The notes below the pieces were generated by a model. It made no database searches, was not told the origin of the DNA, and saw only the letters and a list, made by a program, of their open reading frames with translations. 64,000 nt of DNA from Isoetes taiwanensis (Eukaryota > Streptophyta > Lycopodiopsida > Isoetales > Isoetaceae), in the NCBI GenBank assembly GCA_021234155.1, contig JAJEKV010000213.1, forward strand, positions 62,001 to 126,000. Direction: 5' to 3'. The translations under genes were made by a program, and so were the position numbers. Every line of letters starts with the position of its first letter. The stretch's first letter is position 1. Shown piece after piece: positions 23,313 through 34,968 of the stretch.

Positions 23313-24862
23313 TATTGTCTTAAGGGTGATGGCACCATTGTATAGTGTATTGCGTTTAACCGACAAGGAAGGCTCAACTATTGAACTGGTTTATGAATTT
23401 ATGCGGAGGAGTAAAGAAGTACTATCCAAAGGGATGGAAGAAGATACCGCCAATAAATCCAAGTAAGTAGTACGAGTAATTGAAATATTTTAGTTGCTGA
23501 TTTTTGCATTTCAGATTTTTGTAACGCTGATTTTTTCATTTTGAATTTTTTGACATGCTGATTTTTTCATTTCGAATTTTTGCCATGCTGATTTTTTCAT
23601 TTCAGATTTTTGTTCGTGCTAATTTTCTCATTCCAAATTTTTGTTCATGCTGTTTTTTGCATTCTAGATCTTTCACAAGTATAGATTTGTTTGTGTTGCA
23701 GGTTTGAAGATGTTCTAAAATTGTTTGACAAGCGATGGGAATGGTTTAAAAGACCCATTCACTTGGTCGCTCATATTTTGCACCCCTTATGGAGAGAAGA
23801 TGCAAGCTTTTTAGGTTCTGAATTGTTGGATGCATGGATGAAGTATACGCAAAAATTATATTCTATTGAAGAGTGTGATGATTTATTCCGTGAGCTTCAT
23901 GAATATCGCAATGGAACTGGTTCATTTAGTTATGCATTGGCAAAAGAGGAAATTACAATGCACAAACCTGTTACTTGGTGGGAAACATTTGGCGGTAGGA
24001 TCCCAAAACTTCAAGCGTTGGCCGTGAAAGTCTTATCCCAAGTTAGTGTTTCATAAATTCTTTTTTTGCTAGTTAGGCTTTTATTAAAATTGAAAAGATA
24101 ATTATATTTGTTTCTTGTAATTTAGGACTGTTCTTCTGGGGCAGCAGAAAGAAATTGGAATGCGCATGCTTTAGCACATACAAAAATAAGGAACAGGTTG
24201 AAGCCAGCTCAACTGGAGCGATTGGTGTATGTTCGTGAGAATTTAAGGCTTGTTCGTAAGTTTGAGACCGTCAATACGTCTCCAATGCAGGTAAAGACTT
24301 CCATATTTCTCTCTTATTTTTAATATTTGTATGTTTTCTCTACAAGTGTGTTCTTTTTTTAAAGTATACTCATTGCTCAATATAGATAGATTAAATTCCT
24401 GCTTTTGTTACTAGGTGAATCCGCTTGAAGTGGATGTTGAAAAGACTCCAGAATTGCCCCCTCCAACAGAAGCTGATGAAATTAATCGAGAATTTTATCA
24501 AACCTACTTTGAAGAAAGCATGAGCTTTAGGAGGACCACCAGGAGTATGTCAAGAGCTAGTGCAGCATCACGAGGTACGCTGGTCGTCGTAGACGACGTG
24601 GTACTCCTAGTGCTAGTATTAGTACTAGAAGGGTGAGGACTCAGTCTACTACAAGGGCTAGCACTAGCACTACTGCAGCAGAAATTGAAGAAGAAATTGA
24701 GGTAGAAAATGCAACAGAAATTAGAGTAGACGATAATTTGAATGAAATTGTTGAGGAGGTGCAAGTCAATGAGGAAGATGACACAGAAGAAGAAGTGGAA
24801 ATGTGGAAATCTTCCACTGAAACTGAGTCGGAAGAAGACGAGGAGAATGATGAAGAAGAATG
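23313..24862 (+). pseudogene. hAT transposase C-terminal exons
   Basis: Exon 23313-23462 reads 'VLRVMAPLYSVLRLTDKEG'; exon 23702-24041 reads 'KRPIHLVAHILHPLW' and 'ITMHKPVTWWETFGG'; exon 24126-24290 reads 'CSSGAAERNWNAHALAHTKI' and 'LVYVRENLRL', the hAT dimerisation signature (A-x-E-R-x-W, R-N-R-L, N-L-R-L). A last exon from 24415 encodes a Ser/Arg and then strongly acidic tail to 24862, with a frame change between about 24570 and 24630. Splice sites GT/AG fit at 23463/23701, 24042/24125 and 24291/24414. Confidence 0.9.
23500..23672 (+). repeat. Intronic minisatellite, about 5 units
   Basis: A unit of about 35-40 bp containing 'catgctgattttttcatttc' is repeated with drift inside the hAT intron 23463-23701. 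Confidence 0.8.
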
Positions 24863-25080
24863 ATCAACAAGGTTATGTTTATTTCAGATTTTTAAGTGTT
24901 TGATTGTGGCAAAACTATGATCTGAAATTTTGAAAAACAGAATGGTATGAAACTTACTATGAACTAAGTTCTTGAAAAAATAGAGCTTTATAACATTTTG
25001 AAAATTTCTGAAACTTACTAGGATCTGAAATTTTGGAAACTAGGATCTGAAATTTTGAAAAGTAGAACCTTATGAAACTA
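24863..25080 (+). other. hAT 3' region with 'gatctgaaattttg' repeats
   Basis: Non-coding. Four or five copies of 'tctgaaattttg' occur, and the same motif continues at 28863-28880 on the far side of the inserted Helitron, confirming that insertion. Confidence 0.6.
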
Positions 25081-28000
25081 CTAGTAAAATGCCCACCCTT
25101 GGTGGGCTTTTGTTAAATATGGGAAAGTTGAGTTCATCAATTCAAAAGTAGCAATTACTATAACAAAAAGATGTTCCAGATTGTGACATTGAAGGAGTTG
25201 AACCTTTTAAAAAAACTATAAAAAAATAGAAAATTCTTACCTTCAGTGCGCACTCAGATCAAAATCCCCCCATCACTATGTCATCTTGAAGATCTAGAAG
25301 CTTGGCATTGTCGGCGTATAGTACCATTCTATTATAAGCAGCCATAGACTTGTAGAAAAATCTACATTGTTGCATGTTTGAGTTTCATATATGAAAGTGG
25401 TCGTATTAGTGCCGAATGTTATGGTTGTTGTAGTTAAATGTATGCATAAACCAATGGTTGGATTAGGTATAACTTTGAGCTATACACATTTTTGTATTTT
25501 ATAGTTGATCTCAACGTCAATAATGTTGTGTTTGTACTCAAGTTCAAATTTGTTAATGTTAAGTTGCTAGTGGGCATTTTCTATCATTGTGGTTGATCCA
25601 ATTGTTAGTAATTTTGTGTTGTATTAACTCATTGAAGTTCAAAGGTGTTTAACATTGGGTTGCTAGTCGCAAAGCAAAAGCCATAGAGGCAAGCCTGCAT
25701 GATGTGCACATGCATGTGCCTTTGCAAATCAGAAGAACCTGGCACTGAATGCAAGATGATTCATTGCTTCTGTTATCTGAAGTTTTCTCCTCCCATTCTT
25801 ACAATCACCATGCTCAAAGATAAATGACAATTTATGGATCAACCATGATCAATTTTATGCTAAAATGTGAATTGCCACATGTATTGCAAAAGAATTTCAG
25901 ATACAAATCCATGTAATAGAAAGTGCATTATAGCAGTCCACGTGCTTTTGTTGCTAGCAGTATCATTATCATTCTTTATATCAGAAAAGAAAATATCCTT
26001 GCTAGATAAGGACATCCAAGTCTGCTAAATCAGATAGAAGACCAAACACATTGAAGGGTTCAAGTTTTCTTCAGCGAATTACTTGAAGCATTGGTACAAA
26101 ATAGTAGTTAGATGTCCCTATCTTTGAAGTGATCTTGCTCTCTTTTTGTTTCAAGAGCCTTGTTTTTGTAAGCATTAAGGATACAACCAATTTCTCCTCT
26201 ATGGCCTTTGATTACATAGGATCTTCTGTCCTAAAACAATGCTTTGAAAAATAAATGAAAATGCCAATTCAGCACATGCCAAGTTGCTTATATCAGATGG
26301 AACCTATAGTTTGTGCCCTTGAGCAATGATGTAGCTAACAAATTGATAATGGTGCTAGCAATCTAAACATGGCAGTGGAAAAACCAAGCAGAAGGATCTG
26401 TTATCTACTGACTATAAGCATAAGGAATGATAAATGCTAAGTAGATATTATGCAAACTTAACTTAACGATTAATGGGCAGAGAAAAGGACAGTTTTCAAA
26501 ACCTCACTTGACATCTAAGGCAGAAAAAATATGTATGAAAAGCAAATGCAAATGTCACAATTTCAGTGAGGCCACCTCCACGTCCTAAAGCGACATGTTG
26601 GCTAAGCTCCAAACTGCAATATTAAACACAATATTCTCAGGTTGGTATTGAGAAGCAGTTAACTTTATGCTGTTGTAAAATATGCTTGAAATAGAATAAC
26701 TTTTTCTATATTATATAACCAACTAAAAATGCTATAACCTGTGAGGCCATATGCCTAGCTTCAAATCTTCAGGTGTTGGTATAAGAATGAAATCCATTAC
26801 TTCTATTGCTGATTCTAGAAGATCCACTTTCAACACTCCAAAGTTTGTTCCTTGTGAACCCATGTTGTGAACCCATGTTGTTTCAATGACTGTGGGAGAA
26901 GAAACAAAATGGCTGCATGAAATGATTTGCTCAAATCATCAACCTGTGTATGCTTGCAAATGGAGAAAATAAACTGAGAGCCATAGAAGAAACTATTCAT
27001 GTCAGAAATGCTTATGGGTTAATTTTGCAAGCAAAACACGGTTGCCACAATGTCCATTTGACTTGCACATTCCTGAGAAATGAAGGAAACATAGAAGATA
27101 TTAGTTGTTTGTATGATTTGCCACAACACTTGATCTAGAACTTGATAGAAGCAGCTATATAGCTACCTTTAGTCCATGTGGTTGCTGGTACCCACAGCTA
27201 CTCGGCAACATATAGTTTTTGCTAGAACTGGAAGTCTTTATCTAACATGCCAAAAACCATTGATGCTCTAAATCCATCAAGCTTTGCAATAGCTATGGAC
27301 AATGATATGAACAACTGATGGAATACCTTGGCTTCATGAAAAAAACTTTGTATCTTGGCTCCGTGTCACCAAATTCATCAAAAATCAAGAGAAGCATCCA
27401 AGGGATCCGATCTTACGAAAAGATCACTGCTGCAAAATCTGCATGTGCATGGCCCAATTGATTAACAACAAAGTCTAAGCTCCAGACACCAAAAAGTCCA
27501 TGGCAATCTTACAGGAAACCATGTGCCATAGTTGAAAAGTAAGCGTATTTGCCAGATGCCATAAACCCCAGACTTCAAAGTTCACTCCCTGATGCATATG
27601 AGAGGGCACAAAAAACCCCATTGTTTATACATTGTAGGATGATTTCGAACCTGTTGAGATCTCGAGCTTGCCTCTAGATAACAGAGTAGAATGGCTAGAG
27701 TGCCCATAACATAGGATCCGTCTCTGGAACTGGCAAATCTCAAAACGATGCATAACACCAACAGAAGCTAGATTACAGTTTACAGGATGACCATCTAGCA
27801 GAGTTGGATCCACAAAAGTTATTGCAGCATCTAGATCATGGAGAAGCATACCTATTGTGTAGCTTGCTCTGGAATCTGAAAGAAAAGGCCTGCCATGCCA
27901 GCTTTTGAGATACTATCTGCTCCAGAAGGGCTTTTGATCCAGTGAAGCTCAAAATAGATGTAAGTTTGCTCGTATGCCATACTGTAACTATTCTTCAAGA

Positions 28001-28862
28001 CTTTGAACCATATTCCGAGCCATCCGGAAACAAAAGACTGGCAAGCTCTGCTCTTACATATGGCGGAAGCTCCTTAGTGAAAGAATGATCCCATTTACTC
28101 TCCAGTTTCTCTCGTCTGCAAATATCATTCTCTTTTCCCCTTGTTTCAATGCTACCATTATATGCTATACTGTCTTGGAGATTAAGGCACTGAAAACTCC
28201 GGTCGGCCATGAAAACATGAAGGGCAAGGGCAGGAAAGGAATGATAAAGATCGCTATGGCAACAACAATGAGCGATGAGGAGAGGGAGGGTGGACGAAAT
28301 TGCCCTATTGTTATTGATTCCACAGCCGTTGGATATGCAGCTCTAGATTTAAACTGTCCGATCTAAGGCTAGATCCAAATCTAGGAATTACTGTATACCA
28401 AAAGAATAAAATCAGGATCAAAGGCAGAGGAACCTTAGGGAAGTCCACCTTCTCGGACGTGGCCAGGCGGCCTCTACGACTGTGCCGCGCCATAAGAAGG
28501 GCATGGGAAGCTCGAAAATGTGACGGAACAGGTAGAAAAATTAAAAACCCTAATTTGTGCTCTGTTTTGCCAGAATGAAGAAAGCGATTCCTCTTCTTGC
28601 CTCTTCCTCTTTATGTTCCGTCTTTAGGCGCCTATTCGAGTTGCTTCTGCTTCCATGTTTCTGCTTCCAGCCATGCTTAGCTTCAGGAAAGACCTGCAAA
28701 AATCGGGCCGAGCTCTGCACCGTCCAAAGCTCTACACCGTTGAAACCTAAAAAAAAAAAAGGATGAGAAGAGAAGAAATCTTGGCCGTGCAATGTCGATG
28801 GATCTCAGCCGTCCAAATTAGGGCTGGGTCCAACACTTACACAATAACATTATAATAAAAGA
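25081..28862 (-). mobile_element. Helitron, minus strand (3.78 kb)
   Basis: On the minus strand it starts TC at 28862 (TCTTTTATTATAATG), with the shared subterminal block 'gttggacccagccctaattt', and ends with a hairpin (gcccaccaagggtgggc) and CTAG at 25084-25081. The outer plus-strand bases are A (25080) and T (28863). The flanking 'tctgaaattttg' repeats join across it. No Rep or helicase domain is visible. A captured RRM-type fragment lies at 27740-27849, and other exon-like pieces (27995-28210, minus; 26950-27138, plus) are unrecognised. Confidence 0.85.
27740..27849 (-). pseudogene. Captured RRM (RBM24/38-like) gene fragment
   Basis: The minus-strand frame reads 'DAAITFVDPTLLDGHPVNCN' then L-A-S-V-G. 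Plant RRM proteins of the RBM24/38-like group have 'A...DPTPxIDGRRANCNLASLG' at the end of their RRM, so the match is to RNP-adjacent beta4/beta5 text. Only this small part is recognisable. It is a Helitron-captured piece, not a working gene. Confidence 0.55.
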
Positions 28863-29370
28863 TAATCTGAAATTTTGAAAATGATGTCTATGTTTTAGAT
28901 GAATGTTAATTGTATGCGCATACACGTTAATGTTCTACAATTTGCCTAAATAATATTTATGTGATGTTCTTTTTCAATGTGCCTACACAAGCAATATAAT
29001 AATAGACTTATTTAACTGATGTGGTGGATGTAGAATAATATTTAAAATACTTGGAAGTACTATAAGTACTGTACGTCCGTAACGTACTGTACGTACTGTA
29101 CCTCATTTGAGACAACCCATTAATAACGTACTTAAAGTACGAAAAGGCCTGAGGTACGAAAAACGTATAGTACGTTATAGGACGTACGGTATGCGTATCA
29201 TACACTAAGTACGTGACTACACTGGTGTGGTGTGTGGTGGGGTGTGGTGTGGTGTGTGGTAATGTACACGGCACCAAGGTGCTCGTTCTGGTGAATACGA
29301 TGAGTGTGGGGCATGGTATGGTGCATGGTTTAGTGTGGTATACACATCCTAACAGTTTAGTGTTCATTTC
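28863..29370. other. ACGTA/GTAC-rich region and GT-rich run
   Basis: Between 29050 and 29215 short motifs of the type acgtac, agtact and gtacg are reiterated on both strands. A (GTGTGG)-rich run follows at 29222-29260. Such subterminal motif clusters occur near hAT ends, so this may be the right end region of the hAT element, but no TIR or TSD was confirmed. Confidence 0.45.
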
Positions 29371-30880
29371 ATGCAGATGCTATTGTTCAAGAGGTTTCTG
29401 GACCAACAACCAGAAATTAAGATTCGTCTTCGAGCTTTTGAGAAGCTAAAATCCTGGTTTGTTGTGAAATTGAAGGACTTCAATAGTTCCTGTTGCATTC
29501 AGCACGTGAGGATGCAAATGCTAGTGGATGGACTCAATGGGATAAGAACCAAACATCCGAAGAATTGCACTTGCACCTGTGATGTTTGTAGATCACATGA
29601 ACTTGGTCAATGCGGGGTACACCAAACATAAAATTTGCAAGTCTGAGGAAGCTTGTGGAGATCTATATTGTGTCCAAAGAGTGAATTAGATGAGTTTCAC
29701 AAGAAGGCGTACATCCTTGGAGATTGTGAGCTGTGTGGAATCAAGAAGTTTCAAACCCGTCCCATGGAAAAAAGTGGCAGTAACAGGAAAGTGAAATGGG
29801 AGTACATTGACTATGAAAAAGACAACGTCTCGAAGTTACAGTAGGAGGCCCGACTCATCATTACAATGAGACGAACCCAAGGAGCTTGAATAAAACCGAA
29901 AGAAGCGTCTAAAAATCTTTCCTTTGCATAATTTCGGTACCAATGGCGGGCAAAACAATTTAAGGAGCTTACGGAGAATCTTCCGGCCGGATGCTGTCTT
30001 TACGTAGTGGATTTTGCGGAGAGAACTATACATTTAAGGAACAAGAGGAGGTGCGGTCGATCTTATTTGGGTCAATAACAGTTACCATTTTGGTTCAAAA
30101 CATATCGATCTGACTTCGATTGGCGGATGAGATTATCAAGGAAACACATTACTATGTATCGGATGATAGGGAACACGATAGGAAGAATATAAAAGGTTCT
30201 TTTGGGAAGTCAAGGTGGAAGATATAGATAGAAAGAAAGCATGGGGTGTAGAAAGGATTTTTGGACACTAGGCGGATCCATTGTGTACATGCATTCAATC
30301 CACGAATCTCCATTGCTTGATTTGCACACGAGGGAACTTTCATGCTTACTGCGACTATTGCTTGGATGGCTTTGTGGGGCAGTTGTGTGAACAAGCACTA
30401 TGTTGACGATTGGAAACTTCAAGTTATTATCTTGTCCTCAATGTGTATCTTTGACATTGAGGACCGTAAATCAAAGAGGTCCTTATTCTCCTCCAATCCC
30501 ACGATGTTAGGAGAGGCACTTAGAGTTGGTGATAATTTTGTTGTCGTTGCTCCAAAAGGGAATGATGAGGGTTCGAATTTTGGATTACGATGTGCACAAA
30601 ACCAAAATGGATAGTGGAGAAAGACTTCCAACTCAATGGAACATGGCACCTCGCCGGTGATAGTGTCATAGAAGGTATGTATTACAAGAAGGGCGCAAGA
30701 TCAACCGTCAACTATGATCTTTGCGATAAAAGGCGCCTTAGGCATAGTATTCACAACCGGATCGTGCAATCGGACTTCACATGCCACCAACTAAGCGTCA
30801 AAAGCGGGATTTGTATATAGGTTTGGATCCTTTAGATGAGGAGAAAATTTTTACGAATTTACGAAGTTCTTTACGATGAT
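29371..30880 (+). pseudogene. Transposase-like gene of the D-F-x-E-N-Y family, broken
   Basis: Frames in order show a Cys cluster (KNCTCTCDVCRSHELGQC, about 29545-29610), a second Cys pair in 'ILGDCELCGIKKFQTRP' (29710-29770), then about 30000-30060 a reading that includes 'ENYTFKEQEEVRSI', then 'HYYVSDDREHD' (about 30145-30180) and a C-terminal part with 'VGDNFVVVAPKGNDEGSNF' and 'DSVIEGMYYKKGARS'. I know this domain order from large uncharacterised, probably transposon-borne proteins in seed-free plants and marine animals, where D-F-S/A-E-N-Y and a later D-G-C look like parts of an RNase H-like site. The gene is interrupted by several stops and frame changes. No TIRs were found. Confidence 0.6.
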
Positions 30881-31249
30881 GATGAAATGTAAAACCATTC
30901 TGTAGTTTTCAGAACTCATGTGAAGTTTTGTGCTTCAGCTGTGAAAATGAGTTTGTCTTGATTTCTTTTGAAGATTTCAATTCTTCTGAACACTTGATTC
31001 CTTTGTTTGTGAGATGAATTGAATATGAATTTTCATTCAAATGAATCGAGGTTACAATAACACTTATGTACATAAGAAAGATATACAGTGATTTAAAGTA
31101 CGAGGTGACTCGTGCACCTACATACTTCCCAATACATTGTTCCTCTCAGTTCCAGCTTTTGTTGCTTCTAATCTTAAAATTTCAAGCATGAACACTCTAA
31201 CATCAACTAGATCCTGGTCTGAAATGTCCACAACCTGCAGTTAACCACA
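30881..31249. other. Spacer, nothing recognised
   Basis: AT-rich non-coding sequence between the transposase-like gene and the 3' end of the minus-strand Ulp1/FCP1 gene. The convergent arrangement suggests it holds both 3' ends. Confidence 0.4.
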
Positions 31250-33482
31250 CTTTGTCAATAACAGAGTTTCGTTTGTCTGGTGCATTTGAGTTGACTTACT
31301 AGATCAGGCAATAATATATTCACTCCTTTCAAGTACCCCCTCACAAATTTGTGCATAAACGAACATATGGCAGGGCCACATGAATGACCATCAGTTTGAA
31401 GAGGCGTTCTGGAAATTTTCACAATATCTAAGGTTGTAAAGCTGAAATTATTGTGTCCAAGCAATTCCAGGAACCTACATTCAAAGTTTGTTGTCATTGT
31501 GCCACAACAGCAAAATGCAATGAGCAAGCACTAACCTCTCAATATGCCTTACGTCATGCAAGCACGAGCTATCAAAGTGATATATCCCCGGTTTATATCT
31601 CGCGCGAAACACACGTGGCTTACAATCGAGGAAAACGAGGTCGATGATGTCCATCACAAGCAGGCAAAAACATGTACTGGCACTTATCCAGATTCACATG
31701 TTTCCTTATTGTTTTGTAACTATTTGTGTCCTTGGACAATGTCGAGTGAAAAAGAGGGTCAAAGAAAATGAAAGGGATGGCTCATTCCTTGGAGCATCAA
31801 GTAGTATTCCATGTATCTGCAAACATATGCATATGATGTCACAATCCTGATGATCACAAATCAGATGAAAGTATCACCTTGAGAAGAGGAGGATCAATTG
31901 ATCATTAAACCACTGCGTATCAGCTTCCAAAATTTTGATGTCGGTGGAGCTAATCACGACAGTTTCAGTTCCACTCAGCACCGCTTCCAAATGTGTATGT
32001 GGGTTTAGATAGATAGGGACTGCCGAAGCTCTATCATCTCTAGTTCTAAACACACACGAGAACATTTGCTCACAATCCATTCAAATATTTTAAATTGAAA
32101 AAGTACAACACATATCATAGAATTTTTTTTACTTATATTGACTTTCAAAGAGTTTTACAAGATCCATTTATGAGCATTTTCATGCAGTTGCGCGACTCTT
32201 CAGAATCCCACATGTTCCACATTTGATGTTCCTTCACATAAGCTGGCACACTTTCTGCAGCCAGAAGTCCCTTCAGCCATGGTTTGAGTTGCTCCAGAAG
32301 GAAATTGGAATCCAACTGTCGGGAGCAAAACTATTTGGACATATCATTGTATTCGGCTGGTCATCTATCAACAATGTGTTTTTCACTTGGTATTTCCAGA
32401 ATTTATGGTACACTTTGGACAGATCCTTAAGGAAAATTGGCTTATTAACCACTTTTAATTTTGTGTTGGTGTAGTCATCCTGATTCCAAATAAAAAAAAA
32501 ATCTGCCCTTATATTTCTGCAGCAACTTTCTCATCAACAAGTCAACATTACTCTTAGCCATGCTGGACCACAATGCAATGTCAAATTTTCAAAAAGGGGA
32601 AAACTATAAAATACCCCCAACTTTTTGCAAAATTCACAGTATACCCCTAACTTTTTAAAAATTCACAAAATGCCCCTAAAAATTCATAAAATGCCCCTCA
32701 AAACCTATATGTTAGGGGCATTTCATGAATTTTCTAAAAGTTAGGGGTATTTTGTGAATTTTGCAAAAAGTTAGGGGTATATTGTAGTTTTTCCCTTTGA
32801 AAAACACCATTCTAAAAACTCCTGTAATCAAGGCCTGGAAACTGCTGCCGTTTGAAGGTTCAATTTCTGGAGGGTCACTTCTGGCTCGGCCGATGCAGGG
32901 ATCCTCTCTTTCAAGTCATAAAACTTGCCTAAAACCCCATTAAAATCCAGAACAAGGAGAATTTTAGTTAACCTCTTGATTTTTCTTGGTTGAGGTTGTA
33001 TTGGACTCGTTGAGCAGTCTGCACCTTGTCCAGTATCCGGGGTTTCTTTGTCAACTTCATCACCTGCATCCGCATTTGGCTCATGTTCAGCACCAAACTT
33101 TTTTCTGATGAAGGACCCCATGCAGAATGAATCTCAAGGGAATTAAATTTCCCCCCAAAACAGATGCACTAGGAATCTCTTCGTGATGGCTTCCAGTTGC
33201 AGTAGCATTTTTCTCTTTAACATAATTGAAATGAGGAAGACCACAGAAAAATACAAAAAAATAAATCATGTATGTGGCATCGGTACTTACTTGATCTGAC
33301 CGCATTAGATTCACTATCCAAATTTCGTTTTTGGAGTCTCCCATTTGTCGCCAGACTAGGATTGACTTAGAAGTATCAAATGGGGGAATTCTAGGTACAC
33401 GGGAGGTATCTTGCGTTTCATAAGCGATCGAGGCGTGGATAAGCTGTTGGATATCCTTGGTCTCAAATTTACGCAATTGCAA
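31250..33482 (-). pseudogene. Composite gene: FCP1-like and Ulp1-like domains
   Basis: On the minus strand, frame 33087-33482 encodes a charged N-terminal part and ends at a GTAAGT donor (about 33290). Frame 32828-33121 carries 'LTKILLVLDFNGVLGKF', which resembles the first motif (hhLDxNGxL) of plant FCP1/NLI-interacting-factor-like HAD proteins. Frame 31255-31527 carries 'TPLQTDGHSCGPAICSF', the Gln-Cys part of the Ulp1 (C48) SUMO-protease site: Q oxyanion residue and the catalytic Cys in SCG. Ulp1-like domains are often found in plant transposons. The His-Asp part of the site is not clearly seen. Several exons are missing or unclear, and a MITE sits in it at 32588-32802. Confidence 0.6.
32588..32802. 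mobile_element. Fold-back MITE (about 215 bp)
   Basis: Two arms of about 95 bp are near-perfect inverted repeats: the left arm begins 'aaaaaggggaaaactata' and the right arm ends 'tatattgtagtttttccctt'. Both arms repeat 'acccctaactttttgcaaaa'-type text. No coding capacity. Its transcript would form a long hairpin. Confidence 0.85.
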
Positions 33483-34968
33483 ACACTAAGTCAGTAGACT
33501 GTGACAACCTCATTAAACATTAGTTAAGGCACTTACTTGTGTCTATTGGTTCTTGTGGTACCCTTTCGAACACCAAAAGCCAAAAGCCATGTCTCACTCA
33601 TAATGTGGGCAATGGGCTGCGGCGAGGTTCTAGAGTGTCGCAAAACAAATTCAAAATCAATAGAGTCTTTAGGCGAGGTTTAAAGATGATAATATTTACC
33701 TCAAATGGTGTGATAGACATGGAATGTGATACCGGTGACTGCATTCTGCTATCACAACTGGCAACGTTTTACCCTCCCATTTCAGACAACGTCCACAAAA
33801 TGGACAACCTTCATCACCCTCTTCTTCTGCCTCAGGAAGCATTGGAAGTGCGGGACATCTAAAGGAGTGTCATGACCACTCACGCTCGAGAAAAAATCTC
33901 AAATCTTTGCATTGAGGTTGCAGCTCCAGTGAGAAGTCTTCACATGCCTTTAGCTCAATTTCGGTTCCGCTAGTTCCTTATTTAATTGATTCAGCCCGGG
34001 CAACAACATTTGTATATGACCATGACCGGCGACGTCAACAAAAGACCGAAGAGGTGGTCGTCGATAGTAAGGACCGAAGCGGAGTACTGGAAGCTTTTAG
34101 AAAGTTACAAGAGGACGATAGTTGGGACCGGGCAAGCGGATCAAGCGAGAAGCGACCAAAGAAACAATAAAGGCCATGGGGTTGTCCATGCTGCAACAAG
34201 TTCATGTAACTTTGAAATATGTTTTAAAAAAATAACAAGTTAGCTTAGTAAATATTTAAATAAATGTGCTTTGGACATGTGGCCAAAAGGCACTAGGTTA
34301 CGGTTAGGATTAAATATTAGAAAACACAAAAAAAAATAGATGTTGGGGATTATCCCAACTTAGGATTGCCATGTTGGACGGCATAGATTAATTGTTTGGC
34401 ATTATAAATAGAGAAAAGAAACGTTGTGTATGTTGAGGAAAAACTTTGGAATAAAAATTGTGATGATGTTTTCTCCTTGACGTTGCTCTGAGGTTATTGT
34501 GTATGGCTTGTTGCTTATGTTAATTGTTAAATGTCAAGATGTTTTAAATGTTTTATAACAAATAACATAACAAAAAAACATAAGAACCTAAGGCGGAAAA
34601 AGCGGATCTAAAGCTGCCGGTGACTAAGATGAGCGGCTGAGCGGATTGAGCTCCGGAGGCATGGCGGATGATCGGAATGGGAGGAGTGACCCCCAGGAGA
34701 TGCAGTCGACAACTCCTAGGCGGATTCCAAAGCTGGCGCGGGCGGCCCAGCAGACTCGTGTGATTGGGGTTGGTTCTTCCACCCAGAAGCCTACTCCGCC
34801 TCCAGCGGATCCTCTTATGGCAGAAAGGCAGGCTGTAGGGCTCGATTTGGCAGCCCCAGGGATACAGAGCCCAACTGCGGGACTACTGTTGTCATCAGAT
34901 TCTTCGGCAGGTGGGAAGGTTGGTGTTGGGAGGAGTTCGGCTGCTCTAGGGCCACAAGGCCGGCCAGC
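32981..34968. repeat. Tandem duplication, copy 1 (about 2.0 kb)
   Basis: Matches 35033-37031 at an offset of about 2052-2064 bp, with scattered small indels. The unit joins the front of the minus-strand FCP1/Ulp1 gene to the promoter region and start of a plus-strand LINE ORF1. Copies are separated by 64 bp. Confidence 0.9.
34646..34968 (+). pseudogene. LINE ORF1 start, duplicated fragment
   Basis: Begins 'MSSGGMADDRNGRSDPQEMQ', nearly the same as 36711 onward, and is cut where the tandem unit ends (34968). Only the Pro/Ser/Ala-rich N-terminal part is present. Confidence 0.7.

Larger units (their letters stand above)
12484..24862 (+). mobile_element. hAT (DUF659-type) transposase locus, split by two insertions
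   Basis: Pieces at 12484-12608, 18699-19867 and 23313-24862 join up as one hAT transposase when the inserted copia element and Helitron are set aside, and both junctions are exact. Order of domains: BED zinc finger, DUF659-type core, and the C-terminal hAT dimerisation region, then a long acidic tail. Introns are visible in the C-terminal half (23463-23701, 24042-24125, 24291-24414). The gene has lost function: a frame change near 18733 after the BED finger, stops near 19201 and 19276, and a further frame change near 24570-24630. The outer TIRs were not found. Confidence 0.85.

Noticed and set aside
24504-24764. Minus-strand Ser/Thr-rich frame
   Set aside because: Antisense shadow of the acidic tail of the hAT transposase.
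29008-29367. Minus-strand Thr/Tyr-rich frame of 119 codons
   Set aside because: Translation of the ACGTAC-rich and GT-rich low-complexity DNA, with no domain.
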